Source: Rhodobacter sp. (lineage in GTDB: Bacteria; Pseudomonadota; Alphaproteobacteria; Rhodobacterales; Rhodobacteraceae). Taken from it: DNA of 41,679 nt. Location: NCBI GenBank assembly GCA_027487395.1, contig JAIYDR010000238.1, positions 1 through 41,679 of the forward strand, written 5' to 3'. The notes under the pieces are model-generated. The model did no database searches. It was not told the DNA's origin and was given only the letters and a program-made list of their open reading frames with translations. Positions 34,187-41,679 of the stretch are shown piece by piece; positions within the stretch are counted from its first letter, which is position 1, and every line of letters begins with the position of its first letter. Position numbers and translations under genes: made by a program.

Positions 34187-35743
34187 TCAGAAATCGGTGG
34201 GCGCGCCGCCTTCTTGTTTGCGGCGGGCAACAAAGCGGCGCAAATCCTCTTTGTGATCGCCGTTCATCGCGGGTTCTTCGAACTCAGCCAGGATCTGCTT
34301 GTAAAGCTGATGCGCCCGTTCGGCGGTCCAGGTAGAGCCGTCCAATTGCCACGCCTCATAGTTGCGCCAATCCGATACGAAGGGTGTGTAAAAAGCGGTG
34401 GTATAGCGGTCTTGCGTGTGCTGACAGCCAAAATAATGCCCACCGGGGCCGACCTCTTTTATCGCGTCAAAGGCAATGTCATCCTCACCGGTGGCAAAGG
34501 TCGCCTCTTCGAAATAGCGCTGGATCATCTGCAGCACTTCGCAATCCATGATGAACTTTTCAGGCGAGGCAATCAGACCGCCCTCCAGCCAGCCCGCCGC
34601 GTGATAGACCATGTTGGTCCCCGACTGCACCGCCGCCCAAAGGCTGTTTGAGGTTTCCCACATCGCCTGCCCGTCCGGCACGTTGGCAGCACAAACCCCG
34701 GAAGAGCGCATCGGCAACTTATAGTGCCGCACCAACTGCCCGGTCATCTGCGTCGCGCGCATGTATTCCGGCGTGCCAAAGGCCGGAGCCCCCGATTTCA
34801 TATCGACGTTCGACGTAAAGGTGCCAATCGCCACCGGGCAACCCGGCGCGATGTATTGTAGCAAGGCGATGGCCGACAACGCCTCGGCCAAGGACAGCGC
34901 CACGGCCCCCGCCATCGTGACCGGGGCCATCGCCCCGGCAAGGGTAAAGGGCGTCACAACAACCGGCTGCCCCCGCCGCGCCAGACGCATGGCACCATCC
35001 AGCATTGGATAGTCGTGCTTCAACGGCGAGACAGAGTTGATATTGGTGTACATGCGCGGCTTGGCGCGAAATTCCTCTTCGGACAAACCGCCCGCGATGC
35101 GGGTCATCTCCATGACGTCTTCGACACGCTCGGCCCCCAAGGAATAAGCGTGAACGACCTTGTCCGTCAGGGTCAGCTTTTCATAAAGGCAATCCAGATG
35201 CCGCACCGCAGGGTGAATATCAATCGGCTCTACGGGGTAGCCACCCGCAATGTGGATGCAGTTGAAATACTGCGTCAGCTTCATGAATTCCTTGAATGTC
35301 TCAAAGTCCCCGGACCGCTTGCCACGCTCCAGATCCCAAGCGTTCGGCGGCGACGAGACGTTGACAAACACCATATGCTTGCCGCCGATGATCAACTCCC
35401 GCTCAAGGTTGCGCGGGGTGATGGTGAATTCGGACGGGGCCTTGGCCACCATTTCCATAATGAAGTCCTCATCGAACTTCACATTGGTCCCATCAACCTT
35501 GCAGCCCGCCTGTTTCAGGATCGCCACGGCCTCTGGGTTCAGCATCTCGATGCCAAGCTCTTTCAGGATGCGCATTGCGCCCCGGTGAATCCGCTGCACG
35601 CCGTCGGCATCGAGGGGTTCCACCGGACGGTCAGGGTTGACCGGAATGCGCCAGGGCATCTGGTCGATGACGGCGGTTCCGGCGCGTTGCTTGTTGCCCG
35701 CGCGGCCCCCTGCGCGACGCTTGCGGCCCGGTTCTTCGGTCAT
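34187..35743 (-). CDS. trimethylamine methyltransferase family protein (non-pyrrolysine MttB homologue)
   Basis: COG5598-like; GYPVEPIDIHPAVRHLDCLYEKL, YTNINSVSPLKHDYPMLDGAM; uninterrupted frame, so no in-frame UAG. Confidence 0.93.
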   Translation of the reverse strand: MTEEPGRKRRAGGRAGNKQRAGTAVIDQMPWRIPVNPDRPVEPLDADGVQRIHRGAMRILKELGIEMLNPEAVAILKQAGCKVDGTNVKFDEDFIMEMVAKAPSEFTITPRNLERELIIGGKHMVFVNVSSPPNAWDLERGKRSGDFETFKEFMKLTQYFNCIHIAGGYPVEPIDIHPAVRHLDCLYEKLTLTDKVVHAYSLGAERVEDVMEMTRIAGGLSEEEFRAKPRMYTNINSVSPLKHDYPMLDGAMRLARRGQPVVVTPFTLAGAMAPVTMAGAVALSLAEALSAIALLQYIAPGCPVAIGTFTSNVDMKSGAPAFGTPEYMRATQMTGQLVRHYKLPMRSSGVCAANVPDGQAMWETSNSLWAAVQSGTNMVYHAAGWLEGGLIASPEKFIMDCEVLQMIQRYFEEATFATGEDDIAFDAIKEVGPGGHYFGCQHTQDRYTTAFYTPFVSDWRNYEAWQLDGSTWTAERAHQLYKQILAEFEEPAMNGDHKEDLRRFVARRKQEGGAPTDF

Positions 35744-35905
35744 GGCATCCCCTCCGTCTTGCAGGCCGCGTCCAGTGACTGTCGGGCCTTTGGTGCAAGA
35801 TGGACGAAAGCACAGGGGGAAGGACAGCCGAAGCGCGACGCAATCGCGTCGTTTTTCGCGCGCGTGTCCGGTTTAAGCGGGGCTTTCAGCGCGGCGGCCC
35901 TGCGG

Positions 35906-36601
35906 TCAGCCTGTGGTTCGGGTGTCGATCCAAGCCGCAAGCCCACCGATATCGGGCAAAACCGCATCCGCATGGGGCGCAAGGTCACGGGCGGTGGCGA
36001 TGCCCGTCAGGACGGCAATGCGGTGCATTCCGGCCGCATGCCCTGCCTCCAGATCATGGCGGCTGTCACCGACCATGGCGACGCGGGCCGGGGAAAGCCC
36101 TGTCGCGCGGCAAAAGGCCAAGAGCGGCCCCGGTGCCGGTTTCGCACCGTGCCCGGAATCGAAACCTGCGACAAAGGTGAACAGGTCAGAAATCCCCGCC
36201 GCCGCCAGATGGGCATGGGCAGGCGCTTCGGCGTCATTGGTGACAAGGCCCAGCGTCAGGCCGCGCGCGCGCAAATCGCCCAGCACGGCGCGCAGATCGA
36301 CGGCAGGCACCATCGGCGCAACAGCAGCAAGCCGATTGATCCGTGCCAACATCGCCATGCCATCCGCGCCGGGGAAGCAGGGCAACAAATCCTCGGCAAT
36401 CTCATCGGGCGTGCCCGCGATCACGGTGCTGTCCGGGGCGAATTCCCCCGTAACCGGATCAAAGCCAATGGCGCGACCCAGTTCGGCGCGGCGCTCTGGC
36501 GTTTGGGCCAACTCCTCCAAAAGCGAGGTCGCCCAAGCCCCCCAACTCAGGCGGAAATCAAAGAGCGTGCCGTCTTTGTCGAAAATGATGCCGTCGATCA
36601 T
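35906..36601 (-). CDS. HAD-superfamily hydrolase (phosphoglycolate phosphatase-like)
   Basis: IIFDKDGTLFDF, LVTNDAEAPAHAHL, PARVAMVGDSRHDLEAGHAAGM. Confidence 0.93.
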   Translation of the reverse strand: MIDGIIFDKDGTLFDFRLSWGAWATSLLEELAQTPERRAELGRAIGFDPVTGEFAPDSTVIAGTPDEIAEDLLPCFPGADGMAMLARINRLAAVAPMVPAVDLRAVLGDLRARGLTLGLVTNDAEAPAHAHLAAAGISDLFTFVAGFDSGHGAKPAPGPLLAFCRATGLSPARVAMVGDSRHDLEAGHAAGMHRIAVLTGIATARDLAPHADAVLPDIGGLAAWIDTRTTG

Positions 36602-36665
36602 CGCCCTGTCCCTCACCTTTGCGCCACACTGTCCGAGGCAGGGCTGGGAATCAAGCACGCGCCCT

Positions 36666-36950
36666 TTACGTCCAATGCGGTCCCGGCCCGCCCGGCAGCA
36701 TAGCCCGCGCCTGTAACGGGCGGTCATAGGGCAGGCCCGCCGCATCACAAAAACCGATGATCCATTGGTCATCCATCAGCAAAAAGTCGAGAACTGCGGC
36801 CAGGAACTCCGGCTCTGTCGCCCGTGCCGCGGCCTCTTGCGCCGAGGCTCCGGTCGCCCCGAGAAATGTCTGGAACAACTCATCTTGTGCTGCCAGCCAC
36901 CCCAGTGCCTGCAGTCCCAACGTCTCTGCGCTTGCCTGTGCTTTGGCCAT
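36666..36950 (-). CDS. DUF3572-type protein
   Basis: 94 aa; ALGWLAAQDELFQTFLGATG, AVLDFLLMDDQWIIGFCDAAGLPYD. Confidence 0.85.
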   Translation of the reverse strand: MAKAQASAETLGLQALGWLAAQDELFQTFLGATGASAQEAAARATEPEFLAAVLDFLLMDDQWIIGFCDAAGLPYDRPLQARAMLPGGPGPHWT

Positions 36951-37095
36951 GGGGTCCCCCTTGCAAGTGTCGCTGTGCCCCCTGCGCATCTGTGATCCAT
37001 TCGTAAAGGAATGGGCAATCTTTTCTTAACCAGTTTCCCCGAGAAGGGGGAAGCCAAGACAGAAGGCGATCGGCAGAGGGGCAGACAGGGCGGCG

Positions 37096-38466
37096 ATGGT
37101 GGCGGGCAAAATCCTGGTCGTGGACGGTATCGCCACCAATCGCGTGGTGCTGAAGGTAAAGCTGGACGCAGCCTTTCACCTGACGCTGACCGCCTCGGAT
37201 GGCGCAGCCTGCCTTCGGATGGCGCAAGAGGAACGTCCAGACTTGATCTTGCTGGATCAATCGCTGTCCGATCAGTCGGGCCTGTCCGTGCTGCACCGCC
37301 TGCGTGCTGATCCCCGCACAGCGCAGGTGCCGGTCGTGCTTTTGGATCGCGCACCGAATGATGCGTTGCGACGCGCAGCCCTGACGGCGGGTGCGGTGGA
37401 TGTCATGGACAAGCGGGTGGACAACCAACTCCTGCTGGCCCGCATCCGCAACCTCCTGCGCCTCCGGGCAGAATTGCAAGACAGCGACCTGCCGCTGATC
37501 GGGCTGGCAGAGTCTGGTGCCGCCTATGTCGCGCCGGGGCGGGTGGCGCTGGTGTTTCAGCGCGCTGAGGTTGCGTTGAAGCTCCGGCGGATGCTGGCAG
37601 GGGTAATGTCGGATCGGATCCTCGCTTTGCGGCGCGACGCGGTGCTGGGGGTCGGGGATGATGCTTTCCCGCAGCCGGATGTGTTCGTGCTGGACGGCGG
37701 GCTCTTGCCGGGAGGAGGCTTGCGGTTGCTCTCGGAACTGCGCAGCCGGACCGAAACACGGTATGCAGGGGTCTGCCTGTGGCAAGGCTCAAGCGATACC
37801 GCTGAGGCGGCGCAGGCCTTTGATCTGGGCGCAGATGAAGTGTTCACACCCGATATGTCGGCTTCTGAACTGGCGCTGCGCCTCTCTGCCGTGATCGCCC
37901 GTCGGCGCCACGGGCAGCGGTTGCGGGGATTGCTGCGCAACGCGGCCCGATTGGCGGTGGTGGATGATCTGACGGGGCTGTGGAACCGCCGCTATGCATT
38001 GCCACACTTGGCCAGCATGGCCGATGCGGTGCAGGCCAAGGCGCAGGGGCTGGCTGTGATGGTGCTGGATATTGATCGTTTCAAATCGGTGAATGATCGT
38101 TACGGCCACGGCACCGGCAATGCAGTTTTGGTCGGGGTGGCGCAACGCCTGCGCGATATCCTTGATGCTTGGCCGGGCGACGCATCGCTGATCGCCCGAA
38201 TTGGCGGTGAGGAGTTCTTGGTCGCCTTGCCCTGCCCCACCGCGCTAGAGGCACGCCGCAGGGCAGAGGCTTTGTGCGACGGCATCCGCAGCCATGCCGT
38301 GACGCCTGAGGACGCGCCGCCGATCACGGTAACGATCTCGGTCGGGCTGGCCATGCTGGCGGGGCGGGAACCTGTGGCTGATGCGCTAGAACGCGCCGAC
38401 CGCGCGCTTTTGGCGGCGAAAGAACGTGGGCGTGACAGGGTAACCTTGGCGCGCAATGTGGCCTAA
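37096..38466 (+). CDS. PleD-like response regulator with GGDEF output (diguanylate cyclase)
   Basis: REC ILVVDGIATNRVVLKVKL...LILLDQSLSDQSG; second REC-like region; RIGGEEFLVALP; DLTGLWNRRYALPHL. Confidence 0.93.
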   Translation: MVAGKILVVDGIATNRVVLKVKLDAAFHLTLTASDGAACLRMAQEERPDLILLDQSLSDQSGLSVLHRLRADPRTAQVPVVLLDRAPNDALRRAALTAGAVDVMDKRVDNQLLLARIRNLLRLRAELQDSDLPLIGLAESGAAYVAPGRVALVFQRAEVALKLRRMLAGVMSDRILALRRDAVLGVGDDAFPQPDVFVLDGGLLPGGGLRLLSELRSRTETRYAGVCLWQGSSDTAEAAQAFDLGADEVFTPDMSASELALRLSAVIARRRHGQRLRGLLRNAARLAVVDDLTGLWNRRYALPHLASMADAVQAKAQGLAVMVLDIDRFKSVNDRYGHGTGNAVLVGVAQRLRDILDAWPGDASLIARIGGEEFLVALPCPTALEARRRAEALCDGIRSHAVTPEDAPPITVTISVGLAMLAGREPVADALERADRALLAAKERGRDRVTLARNVA

Positions 38467-38619
38467 AGGGTGGTAGGCCCAACGCCGCGCAGGGCCAGAC
38501 AGCGAAGGTCAGGTGTTGCCATTCCCCCACCCGTGTGACCCCGCGGCCCTAGTGACCAAGGAATTGCTCCCGCCTTCTGCAAAGGTGACACAGACCAGCG
38601 CCGTCATCACCCGAACCGC

Positions 38620-39108
38620 TTAATCCCGTCCGCGCATCGGGTGCTGGAAGGCGCGTTCCAAACGGTCGGCGAAATTGCGGCGCTCTTGGGCTGACATGGC
38701 AGCGATGCGCTCTGCCACCAATTCGCGGCCCAGATTGATCCGGTCAAGCAAGCGCCCCTGCTGCGCCTGCATCAACGCGGTCAGTTTGGTCAGGTCAAGC
38801 GTCTCAGCCCGCAACAGCGCCACCAGCGCCGCGCCTTCGGACCGCATCTGGTCGCGCATGTCACGCATGTTCACGTCCCGCGACAGAAACGCGTCGCGCA
38901 TCGCCGCGCGGTCTATGGGCGAAAATGCCTCACTGTAGGGGCCGAAGTCCAACTCTCGGATATAGCGCCCGCGCGGACCGTCGCGCAGCAAAGCCCCCGC
39001 CACGATACCGGCAACCGCAAGGTTCAGCGCCACCGAAACAGCCAGCGCGATCCGCAACCCCTTACCATTCTTGGGCTTTGCGGCACTAGGCGAGGGAAGG
39101 TCGGTCAT
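38620..39108 (-). CDS. periplasmic CnrX/CpxP/Spy-like sensor (Metal_resist family)
   Basis: Single N-terminal TM then helical domain: FSPIDRAAMRDAFLSRDVNMRDMRDQMRSEGAALVALLRAETLDLTKLTALM. Confidence 0.8.
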   Translation of the reverse strand: MTDLPSPSAAKPKNGKGLRIALAVSVALNLAVAGIVAGALLRDGPRGRYIRELDFGPYSEAFSPIDRAAMRDAFLSRDVNMRDMRDQMRSEGAALVALLRAETLDLTKLTALMQAQQGRLLDRINLGRELVAERIAAMSAQERRNFADRLERAFQHPMRGRD

Positions 39109-39476
39109 GGCGTCACCTCGGGGATCATATCTTCAAGGCTGGGCATCAGGGACAGGCTGTCAATTTGCCCACCGATCAATGCGGCAGAGAGGTCCGACAG
39201 GCCGGTGGGTTGGACAAAGCCGATCAACAGGCCAGCGGCGGCTGCACTGCCCATGCCTGCCAAGGCCCCAAAGCCGCCGAAAAACTCGATCACCCCGCGC
39301 CAAAGCCCAACCGGAGCCGGCGCGGCTGCGGCGACAAAAGCCGGGGACACGGGCTGCAAGGCCACAGCATCGGACAGCACCCGGCCCATCAGCGCCTCGG
39401 ACGGCTGGGCGGGACGGGCCCGCGCCGCGCTGAACAGCGCGTCAAGATCGTCAAATTCGGTGTCACGGTCCTGCAT
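39105..39476 (-). CDS. putative membrane anti-sigma factor
   Basis: 123 aa, short cytoplasmic N-terminus, one TM (GALAGMGSAAAAGLLIGFV); between ECF sigma and periplasmic sensor genes. Confidence 0.65.
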   Translation of the reverse strand: MQDRDTEFDDLDALFSAARARPAQPSEALMGRVLSDAVALQPVSPAFVAAAAPAPVGLWRGVIEFFGGFGALAGMGSAAAAGLLIGFVQPTGLSDLSAALIGGQIDSLSLMPSLEDMIPEVTP

Positions 39477-39481
39477 CTGCC

Positions 39482-40090
39482 TTACTCCTCATCCTCATAT
39501 CCCAGCGCGGCCTTCTGCCCCGACAGGATCGCGGCCAAAGACCGCTTGCCCCGCGCGGTCAGGCTTTCAACCGCCTCGGTTCCGATGTCCATGATGGCGG
39601 CGATTTCGGGGTTGGACATCCCCTCCAGATGGCGCAGCACCACCGCCTGTCGTTGCCGGTCGGGCAACTGGCCAAGAGCCGCATCCAGCGCGGCCATGCG
39701 GTCGGCCTCGATCATGCCGGCCACGGCCCCCCGGCCTTCGTCCGCAACTTCGGGCGCATCCTCCAGCGGGGTGGCGGCGCGGCGGGTCCGGGCGCGTTGA
39801 CGGTCGGTGACAAGGTTCGTCACCACCCGGTAAAGCCAGGTGGATACCTGTGCCTCACCGGCGCGCCAATCGGGCGCGATCTTCCACAGGCGCAGCATGG
39901 CTTCTTGGGTCACATCCTCGGCCTCAGCCCGGTCCGACAACAGACGCGCGGCGTAGCCCAGCACACGCGGCACCAACCGGCGTGTCAACGCCGTTGCGGC
40001 CAGGCGGTCGCCATTGGCGTAAAGCACCAAAAGCGCCTCATCGGGCGCATCGTCCAGTGCCTCTGTCGTGGTGTCGCGTGGCATGTCCAT
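39482..40090 (-). CDS. ECF-type RNA polymerase sigma factor
   Basis: SDRAEAEDVTQEAMLRLWKIAPDWRAGEAQVSTWLYRVVTNLVTDRQRARTRR; LDAALGQLPDRQRQAVVLRHLEGMSNPEIAAIMDIGTEAVESLTARGKRSL. Confidence 0.92.
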   Translation of the reverse strand: MDMPRDTTTEALDDAPDEALLVLYANGDRLAATALTRRLVPRVLGYAARLLSDRAEAEDVTQEAMLRLWKIAPDWRAGEAQVSTWLYRVVTNLVTDRQRARTRRAATPLEDAPEVADEGRGAVAGMIEADRMAALDAALGQLPDRQRQAVVLRHLEGMSNPEIAAIMDIGTEAVESLTARGKRSLAAILSGQKAALGYEDEE

Positions 40091-40172
40091 CTTCGTCCGA
40101 TAGCCGGTTTCGGCGGCACTCGCAAATCCGCTCCGCCCCATAGCATCCGGGGCGGAGCAGCCTTGATTGCGA

Positions 40173-40712
40173 TCAGTTGCGCCAGAAGCGCCAGCCATGG
40201 CCGCCTTTGCCGCCGTGGCCGCGGCCTTCACCGCCGGGGCCTTCAGCGCGAATCGCGTCCAACTCGGCTTGCGTTACTGCGCCGTCGCCATCGGCATCGG
40301 CATGGTCGAACAGCATCGCAGGACCGGGACGCGCGGCCATTTCGGCAGCGGTCAGCAAGCTGTCGCCGTCGGTGTCAAGATTAGCCACCATCCGCGTCGC
40401 CATATCGGTCGCACGGGCGGTCATCTCGGCCACGCGGGCAGCGGTCAGTTCTTCGACTGAGAGTTTGCCATCCTTGTTGACGTCGATCTTGCCCGCCTCG
40501 GCGGCGCGCCAAGCGGTCAGTTCCGCCTCGGTCACCTTGCCATCCTTGTCGGCATCGACGGCGGCAAAGTCAAAGCGCGGTCCCGGACCCATACCCATTT
40601 CCATGCCTTGCATGTCGCCCTTGGGACCACGGTCGGCGAGTGCAGCCGAAGAAAAAGCGGCCCCGGTCACGGCGGCAAGGGCAAGGGCGGTCAGGATGTT
40701 TTGGTACTTCAT
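40173..40712 (-). CDS. secreted EF-hand protein (four EF loops)
   Basis: Signal peptide; loops DADKDGKVTEAE, DVNKDGKLSVEE, DTDGDSLLTAAE, DADGDGAVTQAE. Confidence 0.9.
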   Translation of the reverse strand: MKYQNILTALALAAVTGAAFSSAALADRGPKGDMQGMEMGMGPGPRFDFAAVDADKDGKVTEAELTAWRAAEAGKIDVNKDGKLSVEELTAARVAEMTARATDMATRMVANLDTDGDSLLTAAEMAARPGPAMLFDHADADGDGAVTQAELDAIRAEGPGGEGRGHGGKGGHGWRFWRN

Positions 40713-41014
40713 GATCTGTGTCTCCTCACAGGGCCGACGTCATGTCCGCCCATCTGCAAGGTGAAACGTGGTCTTTTCCACTTTCCGTCGCGGGGGATGC
40801 AAAAATTATCATCACGCAAACGCGCGTGAGGCATTTTACCGCCCCGCTGTTTCCAAGGGCGGAATTCCGCGCTGTGGCGTTCTGTCCCCTCAACATTTCC
40901 GCTCCAAACTTCTACTTACTGGCTTTAGTCTGACGTATCGTCCCCAAGACAAAGGGGGAGGGTGACCGCTTGTCGGGCTTTCAAGGCAAACCGGGACAAA
41001 GGCGGAAGGCACAT

Positions 41015-41419
41015 ATGCCGGACGGGCAAGACATATTGCAGGGCGTGATCGACACCGACCGTCCGGTGAAACCCGCGATGTTGCGCGGGTGGCGCTGCCG
41101 TTGCCCCAATTGTGGCACGGGGCCAATGCTGCGCGGCTATCTGACCGTGCGCGACCATTGCCCAGTGTGTGGCGAGGCCCTGCACCATCAGCGCGCCGAT
41201 GACGGACCGGCCTATCTGACGATCCTCATCGTCGGGCATCTGCTGGCGCCGATCATGCTCTATGTCTTCACCAACTACCAACCTGACCCGCTGGTGGCCT
41301 CGTCGGTGTTTTCCGTCGGCGCGGTGGCCTTGTCGCTGTACCTGCTGCCGCGTCTGAAGGGGGCTTTGGTCGCCTTGCAATGGGCCAAGCGGATGCACGG
41401 CTTTGGGGAACGGGTGTGA
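41015..41419 (+). CDS. DUF983 membrane protein
   Basis: Zn-ribbon-like CRCPNCGTGPM...CPVCGEALHH followed by two TMs. Confidence 0.9.
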   Translation: MPDGQDILQGVIDTDRPVKPAMLRGWRCRCPNCGTGPMLRGYLTVRDHCPVCGEALHHQRADDGPAYLTILIVGHLLAPIMLYVFTNYQPDPLVASSVFSVGAVALSLYLLPRLKGALVALQWAKRMHGFGERV

Positions 41420-41679
41420 GCGAAAACATTCGCCCTGCCGCAACGCTGGTGCTGTTGCGCCAAGGCCCGACGGGCCCGGAGGTGCTGATGGGTCTGCGCG
41501 GGGCGCAGGCGGTGTTCATGCCGTCGAAGTATGTGTTTCCCGGCGGTGGCGTCGATGCCGCTGACCATGCGGCGGGGCGGGTGGCGGGTCTGTCGGACCA
41601 GTGCCGTCATCGCCTGTCGCTGAACCTGCTGGAGGACTCCCCTGCCCCCGATGCGCTGGCCGCCGCAGGTCTGCGCGAA
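41416..41679 (+). CDS. NUDIX hydrolase, N-terminal part (truncated by window end)
   Basis: RPAATLVLLRQGPTGPEVLMGLRGAQAVFMPSKYVFPGGGVDAAD; 4 nt overlap with the upstream gene. Confidence 0.85.
   Translation, partial: MSENIRPAATLVLLRQGPTGPEVLMGLRGAQAVFMPSKYVFPGGGVDAADHAAGRVAGLSDQCRHRLSLNLLEDSPAPDALAAAGLRE

Noticed and set aside
35836-35856. Plus-strand hairpin CGACGC-AATC-GCGTCG followed by TTTTT
   Set aside because: Looks like an intrinsic terminator, but both neighbouring genes are on the minus strand, so there is no gene for it to terminate in this orientation.
35015-36703. Plus-strand 562 aa ORF opposite mttB-like and HAD genes
   Set aside because: Spans two well-supported genes on the other strand; composition is typical of spurious GC-rich shadow ORFs.
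1-41679. CRISPR arrays, rRNA, tRNA, prophage or known defence genes
   Set aside because: No regularly spaced repeats, no rRNA/tRNA signatures and no recognisable defence proteins were seen in any part of the window.

Overview
Chromosomal window from an alphaproteobacterium, most likely a phototrophic Rhodobacteraceae member (GC-rich, complete puc light-harvesting operon, phaA/phaB, aa3 oxidase subunit IV, AzlCD, mobAB). Most of it is ordinary housekeeping and metabolic sequence. The parts that stand out are: (1) a pucBAC operon whose alpha subunit carries Phe44-Leu45 in place of Tyr-Tyr/Tyr-Trp, the B800-820 (LH3) spectral signature, plus a long C-terminal tail, and which ends in an uncharacterised fourth gene; (2) an arsenate module made of an ArsR-ArsC fusion, ArsJ-associated GAPDH and ArsJ, with a cysteine-free ArsR domain and an operator-like palindrome over the start codon; (3) an H-NOX-like protein lacking the proximal heme histidine, paired with an HNOBA-GGDEF cyclase; (4) a degenerate, probably non-catalytic EAL protein; (5) a CnrXYH-like ECF sigma / membrane anti-sigma / periplasmic sensor set with an upstream four-EF-hand protein; (6) a structured intergenic repeat of about 220-245 bp present in two inverted copies; (7) an ISAs1-family IS with no obvious target duplication next to a small catabolic cluster; (8) MobB fused to an additional RNase H-fold-like domain. 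All calls come from reading motifs in the sequence and the supplied ORF translations. No database search was run.
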